Part shown: piece by piece, positions 1 to 10,713 of the stretch
Layout of the letters: each line of letters begins with the position of its first letter
Numbering within the stretch: position 1 is the stretch's first letter
DNA from: Roseobacter litoralis Och 149
Lineage (GTDB): Bacteria > Pseudomonadota > Alphaproteobacteria > Rhodobacterales > Rhodobacteraceae
DNA length: 64,000 nt
Assembly: GCF_000154785.2 (NCBI RefSeq)
Contig: NC_015730.1
Location: 2,790,001-2,854,000, forward strand
Reading direction: 5' to 3'
The notes under the pieces: model-generated
Database searches by the model: none
Told to the model about the DNA's origin: nothing
Seen by the model: only the letters and a program-made list of their open reading frames with translations
Made by a program: the position numbers and the translations under genes

Positions 1-1685
<1,685 letters not shown>

Positions 1686-1699
1686 TGCCTTGGGTCCCC

Positions 1700-3238
1700 T
1701 TACGCGAAGTCAGAGGCGAATTCACTTATCGCAGCTTTAAGCTTGTCTGCCGCATCACCCTTGATCTTGGGATCATCGTTGGTAATCCAGTCAAGCACAT
1801 CGCTCTTCTTGGCGCGCATGAAGTTCAGCAACCCGGTTTCAAAACGGCCCACGTCTTTGACGTCGACTTTGTCGAGGAAGCCATTGGTTCCCGCGAAAAT
1901 GACGCATACGATCTCGGCGTTTGTCAAAGGCGAATACTGCGACTGCTTCATCAACTCGGTCAGGCGCGCGCCACGGGCAAGCAGCTGCTGAGTAGACGCG
2001 TCGAGGTCGGACCCGAACTGCGCGAAGGCCGCCATTTCACGGTACTGAGCCAAGGACAACTTGACGGGTCCAGCAACAGAAGACATCGCCGATGTTTGCG
2101 CCGAGGATCCAACACGCGATACCGAAAGACCGGTGTTCACCGCTGGGCGGATACCCTGATAAAACAGTTCCGTTTCGAGGAAGATCTGACCGTCGGTGAT
2201 CGAAATCACGTTTGTCGGAATAAAGGCCGAAACGTCACCACCTTGGGTTTCGATTATCGGCAGCGCTGTCAGCGAGCCGTTGCCCGCCGCATCACCAAGT
2301 TTAGCGGACCGTTCAAGCAAACGGGAGTGAAGATAGAAAACATCACCGGGATAAGCTTCACGGCCCGGTGGACGGCGCAGCAACAGGGACATCTGACGAT
2401 AGGAAACCGCCTGTTTGCTGAGGTCATCATACACGATCAGCGCATGGCGGCCATTATCGCGGAAATGCTCAGCCATCGATGTTGCGGAATAAGGCGCGAG
2501 GAACTGCATCGGTGCAGGCTCGGAAGCTGTCGCGGCCACAACGATGGAATAGTTGATGGCGCCGGTTTCTTCGAGTTTCTTGACCAACTGCGCAACAGTC
2601 GAGCGCTTCTGACCAATCGCAACGTATACGCAGTAGAGTTTCTTGCTCTCGTCGTCGCCCGCAGCGTCATTATAGGACTTCTGGTTCAGGATCGCGTCCA
2701 GAGCAACGGCGGTTTTGCCGGTCTGACGGTCACCAATGATCAACTCACGCTGACCACGGCCAATCGGGATCATCGAATCGACGGCCTTGAGACCAGTCGC
2801 CATCGGCTCATGCACCGATTTACGCGGGATGATGCCCGGCGCTTTGACGTCCGCAACAGAGGATGTCTTGGCGTTGATCGGACCTTTGCCGTCAATCGGA
2901 TTGCCGAGGCCATCGACCACACGGCCCAAAAGCTCGTCACCGGTCGGCACGGACACGATCGAGTTTGTGCGCTTGACGGTGTCGCCTTCTTTGATGTCCC
3001 GGTCGGAGCCGAAAATAACCACACCGACGTTGTCGGACTCAAGGTTCAGCGCCATGCCCTGAATACCACCGGGGAATTCGACCATTTCACCAGCCTGAAC
3101 ATTGTCCAGCCCGTAGACCCGCGCGATCCCGTCACCGACGGAGAGCACACGACCAACCTCGGCCACTTCAGCTTCTTGACCGAAATTCTTGATCTGGTCC
3201 TTCAGGATCGCAGAAATTTCTGCTGCTTGGATACCCAT
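1700..3238 (-). CDS. atpA: ATP synthase F1 subunit alpha
   Basis: Non-catalytic nucleotide-binding alpha subunit of F1. It has 512 residues with the P-loop GDRQTGKT at 169-176 and the N-terminal helix ([19 protein letters not shown]) that binds the delta subunit. The C-terminal helical domain is complete. The start ATG 3238 directly abuts the atpH stop codon at 3239, which implies coupled translation. A long open frame on the opposite strand over this gene (1685-3292) is only a by-product of its GC-rich codons. Confidence 0.98.
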   Translation of the reverse strand: MGIQAAEISAILKDQIKNFGQEAEVAEVGRVLSVGDGIARVYGLDNVQAGEMVEFPGGIQGMALNLESDNVGVVIFGSDRDIKEGDTVKRTNSIVSVPTGDELLGRVVDGLGNPIDGKGPINAKTSSVADVKAPGIIPRKSVHEPMATGLKAVDSMIPIGRGQRELIIGDRQTGKTAVALDAILNQKSYNDAAGDDESKKLYCVYVAIGQKRSTVAQLVKKLEETGAINYSIVVAATASEPAPMQFLAPYSATSMAEHFRDNGRHALIVYDDLSKQAVSYRQMSLLLRRPPGREAYPGDVFYLHSRLLERSAKLGDAAGNGSLTALPIIETQGGDVSAFIPTNVISITDGQIFLETELFYQGIRPAVNTGLSVSRVGSSAQTSAMSSVAGPVKLSLAQYREMAAFAQFGSDLDASTQQLLARGARLTELMKQSQYSPLTNAEIVCVIFAGTNGFLDKVDVKDVGRFETGLLNFMRAKKSDVLDWITNDDPKIKGDAADKLKAAISEFASDFA

Positions 3239-3799
3239 TTATCCGACCTCTTTCATTGCATTCTGGAGGGAATTCAGTTTCGAGCGGATTGACGTATCAA
3301 TCATGCGCGAACCGACTTTAACGACGAGACCGCCGATGAGGCTTTCATCAACGGACGCATTCAATGTGACAGTTTTGCCTGTGGAGGCTTTGAGCGTTTT
3401 GGCCAGCTTATCGGCCTGTGTTTTCGTCAGCGCTTTGGCCGAGACCACATCGGCGGTTACTTCGCCTTTATCCTCTGCGATGATCGCACGCAGCGTGGAC
3501 AGCAGTTGAGGGACAACGAACAGTCTCCGCTTCTGAGCCATCAGGGACAATGTGCTCGCCATTGTCGTGCTCAGCCCCATTTTTGATGCAAGCGCCGTAA
3601 TAGCGGCTTCCTGCTCTTCTCTGGTGTAGATTGGAGAACTCAACAAAGCACCGAAATCAGCGCTTTCTGAAAGTGCGCTTTGCAAGACGTTTATATCATC
3701 TTCCAGCGATTTTACTGATTTTGAGTCTTTTGCAATATCATAGACAGCCGTTGCATAACGCGCAGCAATGCTAGTGGAAATCGAAGCTGGTTCTGACAC
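3239..3799 (-). CDS. atpH: ATP synthase F1 subunit delta (OSCP)
   Basis: Peripheral-stalk subunit linking F1 to the b-subunits of F0; first gene of the F1 operon. I place the start at GTG 3799 (reading VSEPASISTSIAARYATAVY), five bases after a good ribosome-binding site GGAAGGG; this gives 186 residues, the usual OSCP length. An in-frame ATG at 3838 would add 13 residues (MRVRRDQNIGRVD) that do not look like the family, and it has no comparable ribosome-binding site. The frame continues cleanly to the stop at 3239, next to atpA. Confidence 0.93.
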   Translation of the reverse strand: MSEPASISTSIAARYATAVYDIAKDSKSVKSLEDDINVLQSALSESADFGALLSSPIYTREEQEAAITALASKMGLSTTMASTLSLMAQKRRLFVVPQLLSTLRAIIAEDKGEVTADVVSAKALTKTQADKLAKTLKASTGKTVTLNASVDESLIGGLVVKVGSRMIDTSIRSKLNSLQNAMKEVG

Positions 3800-4086
3800 G
3801 TCCACCCTTCCGATGTTCTGGTCCCGACGTACGCGCAAAAACCGCGAGGTCTAAGAAGTTGGTGCGGTCAAAGTTGCCTCTGACCGACGAAATCAGCGGT
3901 GATGTAGCAGAGGAGGTTCCACCCCGCAACATGTCTTAGCATTTGTTCATTTCAGCGGTTTTCCCATGTTTTCAGGTGCTTGGCTAAAGTGCGACGGTTT
4001 GGCCCGGCAAAAAGTTTCGTTTTTGCGAGGTAAAGCAGGTCAGATTGCGATTCTGCAGTGCCGAAACTTTCATCAGTTGATGTAAA
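3800..4086. other. Intergenic region upstream of the atp operon
   Basis: 287 bases between atpH and the next minus-strand gene. It must contain the promoter or leader of the ATP synthase genes unless they are read through from the methyltransferase gene upstream. I looked for a -35/-10 pair on the minus strand and found none convincing (a TTGACC at 3867-3872 has no good -10 partner). No small open frame or strong terminator hairpin was recognised. Confidence 0.4.
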
Positions 4087-4821
4087 TCAGACTGGTTTGA
4101 CGGACGGTTTCAAAACACTAACCGGGGCGACGCGACGTTTTGGTTCAACTTTGCCCTTTGGTGGGTAGACCAGTTTGGTCGCCTCGACCATGAAAGCACC
4201 GCTGGCAATAAATGTCGGCATGCGGCGTCCGATTTTCTCAAGTGCTGCGCCTGATTTCATCCACAACCGTTGCGATGATGGCACCTGATAAAGCGCGCCG
4301 AGGTGACGTTCAGGTAAAAACTGATGTTTGCGCAGCTGTGTTTCAAGCTGACTGGTCGAATAGGGTCTTCCATAGCCGAAAGGCGTGCGGTCGCGCCGCG
4401 CCCACAACCCCGCTCGGTTCGGCACAATAAATAAGGCGCGCCCGCCGGGACCGAGCACCCGCCAGCATTCCTCCAGCAGATCGGAGGCCCGTTCCGACGT
4501 CTCAAGACCGTGCAGCAAAACCAGCTTGTCGACATGACCGGTTTCGATGGGCCAGGCGACTTCTTCGGTCAGCACAGAGACATTGGGCAAGCCCGACGGC
4601 CATGGCATGACCCCTTGGGGGCCCGGCATCAAGGCCATCACCCGGCGCGCGTCTTTGAGATAAGGGCGCAACAAGGGCGCAGCAAACCCGAACCCAACCA
4701 CGGTCTGCCCCTTCGCCTCGGGCCAGATTTCCATCATTCTGCTGCGCAAAGACATCTGCGCCGCCCGCCCCAGAGCACTGCGGTAGTAGAAATTTCGCAG
4801 GTCCTGTACGTCCAGATGCAT
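4087..4821 (-). CDS. Class I SAM-dependent methyltransferase, substrate unknown
   Basis: A 244-residue protein with a Rossmann-type methyltransferase core: the glycine-rich first strand is [11 protein letters not shown] (about 41-51), the region near 95-105 ends in the strand [10 protein letters not shown], and the late motif is [14 protein letters not shown] (about 126-139), which is typical of UbiE/small-molecule methyltransferases. The C-terminus is basic and extended ([13 protein letters not shown]). It diverges from gloB with 63 bases between starts. Methyltransferases of this kind beside gloB are common in Rhodobacteraceae, as I recall, but the substrate is unknown and I do not assign one. 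Confidence 0.8.
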   Translation of the reverse strand: MHLDVQDLRNFYYRSALGRAAQMSLRSRMMEIWPEAKGQTVVGFGFAAPLLRPYLKDARRVMALMPGPQGVMPWPSGLPNVSVLTEEVAWPIETGHVDKLVLLHGLETSERASDLLEECWRVLGPGGRALFIVPNRAGLWARRDRTPFGYGRPYSTSQLETQLRKHQFLPERHLGALYQVPSSQRLWMKSGAALEKIGRRMPTFIASGAFMVEATKLVYPPKGKVEPKRRVAPVSVLKPSVKPV

Positions 4822-4884
4822 TGCAGGCAGCCTCGTGATCGGTCACTCTTGCAAGCAGTGTCGCAAAGCCGGAGGAAAATGACC

Positions 4885-5652
4885 ATGCCCCTTGAGATCC
4901 TGACCATTCCCTGCCTGAGCGATAACTACGCTTATCTTGTGCATGATGATGCGACAGGACAAACGGCGTTGATTGATGTTCCTGAGGCGGATGCGATCCT
5001 CAAGGCGCTGGCGGACAGGCAATGGCACTTGTCCGAGGTCTGGATCACGCACCATCATGCAGACCATGTTCAGGGCCTTGCCGACGTTCTAACTGCGCAT
5101 CCCGCCAAAGTTCGGGGCGCGGCCGACGATTCGCACCGGTTGCCAGCATTGGACTTTGCGTTGGGCGACGGCGAAAGTTTTGATTTCGCGGGCCACGAGG
5201 TAGAGGTGATGGATGTATCCGGCCACACCATCGGACACATTGCGTACTATTGTGCGGACGCCAAGGCTGTGTTCACCGCTGACAGCCTGATGGCGTTGGG
5301 CTGTGGACGCCTGTTTGAGGGTACAGCAGATCAGATGTGGAAAAGCCTGAGCAAACTCGCCGTATTGCCGCCCGATACGCAGATATATTCGGGTCATGAA
5401 TACACCGCCGCCAACGCTAGGTTTGCGTTAACCATTGACCCGCATAATTCTGACCTTATATCGCGATCACAGGGCATAGCGGCGTCGCGCACGGCGGGAA
5501 AGCCCACAGTTCCATCAAGCTTGGCGACAGAAGCCGCGACAAACCCCTTTCTGCGCGCCGCCGACCCGACCATCCGCGCGCACTTGAATATGCAGCACGC
5601 GAGCGACAGCGAAGTTTTTGCTGAAATTCGAGCCCGCAAAGACGCATTCTAA
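4885..5652 (+). CDS. gloB: Hydroxyacylglutathione hydrolase (glyoxalase II)
   Basis: Hydrolyses S-D-lactoylglutathione to D-lactate and glutathione in methylglyoxal detoxification; cytoplasmic. It has the metallo-beta-lactamase fold with the metal-binding motif THHHADH at 55-61 and later ligands in SGHTIGH and SGHEYT. The start is ATG 4885 (MPLEILTIPC), nine bases after GGAGG at 4871-4875; an in-frame ATG two codons earlier (4879) is too close to that site. The length of 255 residues is standard, and the C-terminal HAGH domain (NPFLRA, ending in IRARKDAF) is complete. Confidence 0.95.
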   Translation: MPLEILTIPCLSDNYAYLVHDDATGQTALIDVPEADAILKALADRQWHLSEVWITHHHADHVQGLADVLTAHPAKVRGAADDSHRLPALDFALGDGESFDFAGHEVEVMDVSGHTIGHIAYYCADAKAVFTADSLMALGCGRLFEGTADQMWKSLSKLAVLPPDTQIYSGHEYTAANARFALTIDPHNSDLISRSQGIAASRTAGKPTVPSSLATEAATNPFLRAADPTIRAHLNMQHASDSEVFAEIRARKDAF

Positions 5653-5827
5653 CGCCCACAACGTGACCGGAACGCAGCCGGAATCGCAAATTGTGAATGG
5701 AAAAATGAAGAAAAAACTTGAAGCTGCGCTACGATCAACCAAACTCTAACTTAATGAGGCTATGGTTGGATGATGGGCTGATATCCTTTGGCTCTGATAC
5801 CGACCCCGATCAGAAGGAGCACACAAC

Positions 5828-8149
5828 GTGCCTTCATTTTCAACGACACTGGAACAGGCAATCCATTCGGCATTGGCACTCGCAAATGCGCGTCGCCACG
5901 AATTTGCCACGCTGGAACATTTGTTGCTGGCACTGATTGACGAGCCTGACGCGTCCCGCGTTATGAAAGCCTGCAGCGTGGATACGGATGATCTTCGCAG
6001 GACACTCGTTGAGTTTGTCGACGAGGATCTGAGCAATCTGGTCACCGATATAGACGGATCCGAAGCGGTGCCGACCGCCGCGTTTCAGCGCGTCATTCAG
6101 CGCGCCGCGATCCATGTGCAATCCTCTGGCCGCACAGAAGTGACCGGCGCGAATGTGCTCGTTGCGATTTTCGCGGAACGGGAAAGCAATGCAGCGTATT
6201 TCCTGCAAGAGCAGGATATGACCCGCTATGATGCGGTGAATTTCATCGCGCATGGTGTTGCAAAGGACCCCGCATATGGCGAACCGCGCCCCGTTTCCGG
6301 CGCGCCAGAAGCTGAAGAAGAGACGCAGGGTGTTACAGAGGGCGAAAAGAAAGAAAGCGCGCTTGAAAAATACTGCGTGGATTTGAACGCCAAATCCCGA
6401 GAGGGCGATATCGATCCCCTTATCGGGCGCGCCTCCGAAGTGGAGCGTTGCATTCAGGTCTTGTGCCGCAGACGCAAGAATAACCCGCTTCTGGTCGGCG
6501 ACCCCGGCGTTGGAAAAACGGCAATTGCCGAAGGGTTGGCACGTAAAATCGTTGCTGGCGAGACACCCGAGGTCCTTGCAGAGACGACCATTTACTCGCT
6601 CGATATGGGCGCGCTGCTGGCCGGAACACGATATCGTGGCGATTTCGAAGAGCGCTTGAAGTCCGTGGTGTCCGAATTGGAAGATCACAAAGACGCCGTT
6701 CTTTTCATTGACGAAATTCACACTGTGATCGGCGCGGGCGCGACGTCAGGCGGCGCGATGGACGCGTCCAACTTACTGAAACCCGCTTTGGCCGGTGGTA
6801 AGCTGCGCACGATGGGATCAACCACCTACAAAGAATTCCGTCAGCACTTCGAGAAGGACCGCGCATTGAGCCGTCGTTTCCAGAAAATCGATGTCAATGA
6901 GCCTTCTGTCGAAGACGCAGTCAAGATTCTGCGGGGATTGAAGCCCTATTTTGAGGATCACCACTCCGTAAAATACACAGCGGACGCCATCAAGACGAGC
7001 GTCGAACTGGCATCACGCTATATCAACGACCGCAAACTACCCGACAGCGCCATTGACGTGATCGACGAAGCCGGCGCTGCACAGCACCTGGTCGTCGCCG
7101 CGAAACGTCGCAAAACGATTGGCACGAGAGAAATTGAAAACGTCGTGGCGAAAATCGCGCGTATTCCACCTAAAAATGTGTCGAAAGATGATGCAGAGGT
7201 GCTCAAAGACCTCGAGGGGTCGCTGAAACGCGTCGTGTTCGGTCAAAACGCAGCCATTGAAGCGCTGTCATCCGCCATCAAGCTTGCCCGGGCGGGTTTG
7301 CGTGAGCCAGAAAAGCCCATCGGTAACTATCTCTTTGCCGGACCAACCGGGGTTGGCAAGACTGAAGTTGCCAAACAACTGGCAGACACGCTGGGCGTGG
7401 AGCTTTTACGCTTTGATATGTCCGAATATATGGAGAAACACGCCGTTTCACGACTGATCGGTGCCCCTCCCGGATACGTGGGTTTCGACCAAGGCGGCAT
7501 GCTGACAGATGGCGTTGACCAACATCCCCACTGCGTCTTGCTGCTGGACGAGATGGAGAAAGCGCACCCGGATGTGTACAACATTCTCTTGCAGGTCATG
7601 GATCACGGCAAATTGACGGATCACAATGGCAGAACCGTTGATTTCCGCAACGTTGTATTGATCATGACCTCCAACGCGGGTGCCGCTGAACAGGCGAAAG
7701 AAGCAATAGGGTTCGGTCGTGATCGACGCGAAGGCGAAGACACAGCCGCAATTGAACGCACATTCACACCTGAATTCCGCAACAGACTGGATGCGGTGAT
7801 CAGCTTCGCTCCATTGCCGAAAGAGGTAATCTTGCGTGTGGTCGAGAAATTCGTGTTGCAACTCGAAGCCCAATTGATGGACAGAAACGTTACAATCGAA
7901 TTGACGAAACCCGCAGCAGAATGGCTCGCTGACAAAGGCTACGATTCCAAAATGGGTGCGCGCCCGCTCGGTCGCGTCATACAGGAGTACATCAAGAAGC
8001 CGCTGGCAGAGGATTTGCTCTTCGGCAAGCTTGCAAAAGGCGGCGTCGTCAAAGTGGGCGTCAAAAATGGCGAAATCGATCTGCAGATCGAAGGGCCTGA
8101 CAAACCGCGGCTGGCTGGGGATAAACCTCCTCTTCTGACCGCCGAGTAA
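5828..8149 (+). CDS. clpA: ATP-dependent Clp protease ATP-binding subunit ClpA
   Basis: AAA+ unfoldase that feeds substrates to ClpP. It has 773 residues and starts at GTG 5828 after AAGGAG (5814-5819). The N-domain (1-145) is followed by an acidic linker (about 158-178). The first AAA module has P-loop GDPGVGKT at 224-231 and Walker B VLFIDEIHT; the second has P-loop GPTGVGKT at 505-512. An IGF tripeptide in the loop after SNAGAAEQAKEA is the ClpP-docking signature that separates ClpA from ClpB. The adaptor gene clpS, often just upstream of clpA, is not here. A strong terminator follows the stop. Confidence 0.97.
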   Translation: MPSFSTTLEQAIHSALALANARRHEFATLEHLLLALIDEPDASRVMKACSVDTDDLRRTLVEFVDEDLSNLVTDIDGSEAVPTAAFQRVIQRAAIHVQSSGRTEVTGANVLVAIFAERESNAAYFLQEQDMTRYDAVNFIAHGVAKDPAYGEPRPVSGAPEAEEETQGVTEGEKKESALEKYCVDLNAKSREGDIDPLIGRASEVERCIQVLCRRRKNNPLLVGDPGVGKTAIAEGLARKIVAGETPEVLAETTIYSLDMGALLAGTRYRGDFEERLKSVVSELEDHKDAVLFIDEIHTVIGAGATSGGAMDASNLLKPALAGGKLRTMGSTTYKEFRQHFEKDRALSRRFQKIDVNEPSVEDAVKILRGLKPYFEDHHSVKYTADAIKTSVELASRYINDRKLPDSAIDVIDEAGAAQHLVVAAKRRKTIGTREIENVVAKIARIPPKNVSKDDAEVLKDLEGSLKRVVFGQNAAIEALSSAIKLARAGLREPEKPIGNYLFAGPTGVGKTEVAKQLADTLGVELLRFDMSEYMEKHAVSRLIGAPPGYVGFDQGGMLTDGVDQHPHCVLLLDEMEKAHPDVYNILLQVMDHGKLTDHNGRTVDFRNVVLIMTSNAGAAEQAKEAIGFGRDRREGEDTAAIERTFTPEFRNRLDAVISFAPLPKEVILRVVEKFVLQLEAQLMDRNVTIELTKPAAEWLADKGYDSKMGARPLGRVIQEYIKKPLAEDLLFGKLAKGGVVKVGVKNGEIDLQIEGPDKPRLAGDKPPLLTAE

Positions 8150-8175
8150 GGCGTCTTCGTTCGAAACGCTAAATT

Positions 8176-8207
8176 AAACCTCTCCGCTGTGAACGGAGAG
8201 GTTTTTT
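8176..8207 (+). terminator. Intrinsic terminator of clpA
   Basis: Perfect 11-bp hairpin: AAACCTCTCCG (8176-8186) pairs with CGGAGAGGTTT (8194-8204) around a 7-base loop, and a run of T continues to 8207. It starts 26 bases after the clpA stop codon. Confidence 0.92.
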
Positions 8208-8369
8208 GCTTTTCCAGCATCGGATCAACTAACCCGGGAAAATGAAGTAGCGCTGGTCTGCATGGCAAAAATAACGAGCGGTCCGATCTGAAACGGCTCC
8301 AAAACGGCTGGAATTGGATTGGGCAAGTGCTGAAAGCGATCATGCACGTCCGTTTCATGGCGAGCTGCA

Positions 8370-8390
8370 CTTACGTTAGAACGACGTAAG
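8370..8390. repeat. Perfect 7-bp inverted repeat
   Basis: CTTACGT (8370-8376) and ACGTAAG (8384-8390) separated by 7 bases, in the gene-free region after clpA. Size and spacing fit a protein-binding dyad better than a terminator, as there is no T-run. Confidence 0.4.
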
Positions 8391-8663
8391 CAAAATCCTG
8401 AACACCTGTGTTAAATTCCTCAAACATGAGGCTAATCAGCCGAACCAAGTCGCAGAGTCAGTTCCGCCTCTCAATTTCCCGCTTGGGACATATGTCCAAT
8501 GATATTTCCGGTTGCTTCGCATTTACTCTCTATTCAACCAATGCTGAGGCACCGTTTGCGTTTGGTGTATGACGCCAATGGGCCGGCACGGGGCACCCCA
8601 TTTTTGATTACTTGAAACCAAAACCCAGCCACTGGAGCTGGTAAGCGCGCAAACATACTTCAA

Positions 8664-8690
8664 TGTGACAGCCAACCAACGACTGTCACA
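8664..8690. repeat. Perfect 8-bp inverted repeat with TGTGA half-sites
   Basis: TGTGACAG (8664-8671) and CTGTCACA (8683-8690) with an 11-base loop, 43 bases beyond the stop of the minus-strand OmpA-domain gene. No T-run follows on either strand, so it is not a classic terminator. It may be an RNA 3'-end stem or an operator. Confidence 0.4.
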
Positions 8691-8733
8691 TCCTACCTGA
8701 AAGATTACACGCCAAAACCGAACCGCTGGCGTT

Positions 8734-10713
8734 CTAGCGCTCTGTAAACTTCAACTCGATCCGACGGTTTTGCGCCCGTGCTTGCGGGGTGTTTTCCACT
8801 GCCACAGGCTGAAACTCACCAAACCCGTTCGCCGCAAGACGGTTCGGCGGAATACCAAGGCTTTCCACCATGTATTTCACAACGGACAATGCGCGCCCCT
8901 GACTTAACTCCCAATTGTCGGCAAACTGTCCGACACCGGAAAGGGGCAAGTTATCAGTATGACCGTCCACGCGAATGATCCAGTCAATTTCCGGTGGAAT
9001 TTCATCTGCGATGCTTGAAAGAATCCGTGCAACCTTCGCGATTTCCTGCTGACCTTCGGCAGACAAATCCGCGCGCGCGGGCTCGAACAGCACCTCAGAA
9101 GAGAAAACGAAACGGTCGCCTTCAATTCGAACGCCTTCTTGCCGCCCCAGCACATCCCTCAACCGTCCAAAAAACTCTGAGCGGTATTGCTCCAGGTTCT
9201 TTGTCTCGGCGGTCAGACGCGCGGCCTCAGCCTCAAGGCGCGCCTTTTCTTCCTGCAATCTTAAGCGTTCGGCCTCTTCCAACTCCGCCCTGCGGCGTTC
9301 TTCGGCGGCCACACGTGCCAAGGCCGTGTTCAATTCCGAACCGAGCGACTGCAGTTGCACCTGTTGCGCAGTATCACGTTCTTTTGCATCGTCCAGCACC
9401 GCCTGCAAATCACCCAACTGAGTCCGCAATGCGGCAACCTGTTGGTTTAGCAGCTCTGTCTGCCGCTGCGCCCGCTCGCTGATTTGTTCCTGTTGCGCCA
9501 ATTCGTTACGCGCCTGCGCCAAAAGAGATGCGCGACGCTCCACTTCAGATGTGGTGTCAGCAGCCAGTATTTCCGCAGCCTGCTTTGCCGCCAGCGCCGC
9601 CGCAAGTTGAGCGCGCAGTGCAGCGGCACCAGATTCGGCGTCCTGTTGCGTCTCTAAGGCCAACGCCTCTGCTGCCGCCCGCGCAGCTGCTTCCAACGCA
9701 GCCGTCCTCTGCGCGGCATCCAAGTCGGCCAAAACCTGCGCGAGCCGCGCCGCGATCAGGTCTTGCTCTGTTTGCGACGCCCTCAAGGCCTCTTGCACCG
9801 TTTGAGCCTCAGCCTCTTGCGCCTCAAACCCGTCGATCGCGAGCAACGCTGCGGCAAGTTCCTCATCCAAATCCGCTTCTGCCGCCCGTGCCGCGGCCAA
9901 TAGGGTCAACGTCTCTTCTGCCTCTTGTCGCTGGCGTTCTAACGCCAAGGTCATTGCGGTGAGTTCAGCGTCCGCATCCTGAAGGCGCGCGCGCAGCAGT
10001 TCTGCGGCAGCAGCCTCGGCCAGCCGCCCTGCTTCCTCTTGTGACAACGCCTGAGCCGCGTCGTCCACCTGAGCGGTCAATTCCAGAATCTGACCCTGTG
10101 CTTGTGTATTCTGCCCTTCGAGGTCCGCCACGAGCGCTTCAAGCGCTTCACGACGGGCTGCGGCCAACCGGGCCTCTTCTGCTTGCAAGTCAACCTCTGA
10201 ACGCGAAGCCGCCAATGCCGAATTCAAAGCGTCCCGTTCACTGGTCAGCTCGGCTTGCGCCGCCTCCAGTGCCGCACGGGCGTCCTCCAATGAGGAAACG
10301 GTTCCCAAGGCTGCGTCCCGCTGCGTTATCAATGCCGCGACCTGCGCCTCAAAATCCGTGATCCGTGTCTGTGCTTGCGACAGGGCTTGGGCCTGCGCGT
10401 CGCGCGTCGTGGTTAAGGCCGCGATGCGCGCTTGTGCATCACTTAATGTCGCATCCAACTCACCGACACGACCCCTTAGTTGTGCACTCGTCTGCTCTTC
10501 CAAACCGAGGGCCTGCGCGAGTGCTGCAACTTCACCGGCCAGTTGGTCCAATTCGGTTTCCTGACCGGTAATGCGCTCGGTCAGGACGAATTGCACTACC
10601 ATGAAAATGGTCAGAACGAACATCAGCACCAGCAAAAGACCCGTCATGGCGTCGACAAATCCGGGCCAGATCGACGCCTGAAACCGAGCACCTGTTCGCC
10701 GCGACAGCGCCAT
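8734..10713 (-). CDS. MotB/OmpA-type stator-like protein with a very long coiled coil
   Basis: A 659-residue inner-membrane protein predicted to anchor in the cell wall. One N-terminal membrane helix (about 19-43) starts FVDAMTGLLLVL; Asp-21 sits where the proton-binding aspartate of MotB-type proteins sits. A region of about 475 residues (46-520) rich in Ala, Glu, Gln and Leu is a near-uninterrupted coiled coil. The C-terminal 134 residues (526-659) form an OmpA-like peptidoglycan-binding domain, with DGHTDNLPL, the NWELSQGRA motif and AQNRRIEL. It overlaps the channel gene upstream by one base (TGATG), so the two are translated together and probably form one complex. Function unknown; energy-transducing stator is an inference from the architecture. 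Confidence 0.85.
   Translation of the reverse strand: MALSRRTGARFQASIWPGFVDAMTGLLLVLMFVLTIFMVVQFVLTERITGQETELDQLAGEVAALAQALGLEEQTSAQLRGRVGELDATLSDAQARIAALTTTRDAQAQALSQAQTRITDFEAQVAALITQRDAALGTVSSLEDARAALEAAQAELTSERDALNSALAASRSEVDLQAEEARLAAARREALEALVADLEGQNTQAQGQILELTAQVDDAAQALSQEEAGRLAEAAAAELLRARLQDADAELTAMTLALERQRQEAEETLTLLAAARAAEADLDEELAAALLAIDGFEAQEAEAQTVQEALRASQTEQDLIAARLAQVLADLDAAQRTAALEAAARAAAEALALETQQDAESGAAALRAQLAAALAAKQAAEILAADTTSEVERRASLLAQARNELAQQEQISERAQRQTELLNQQVAALRTQLGDLQAVLDDAKERDTAQQVQLQSLGSELNTALARVAAEERRRAELEEAERLRLQEEKARLEAEAARLTAETKNLEQYRSEFFGRLRDVLGRQEGVRIEGDRFVFSSEVLFEPARADLSAEGQQEIAKVARILSSIADEIPPEIDWIIRVDGHTDNLPLSGVGQFADNWELSQGRALSVVKYMVESLGIPPNRLAANGFGEFQPVAVENTPQARAQNRRIELKFTER

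Larger units (their letters stand above)
8208..8733. other. Gene-free region between clpA and the OmpA-domain gene
   Basis: About 525 bases with no credible coding frame on either strand, between two genes that converge here. It is richer in A+T than the surroundings and holds two perfect inverted repeats (8370-8390 and 8664-8690) and a short direct repeat (AACGGCT, twice near 8290-8315). It could hold a small RNA, the 3' end of the minus-strand stator operon, or the remains of a lost gene; I cannot tell which. Confidence 0.5.

Noticed and set aside
4510..4884. Long N-terminal extension of gloB
   Set aside because: It overlaps the divergent methyltransferase gene and lacks family similarity; the good ribosome-binding site supports ATG 4885.
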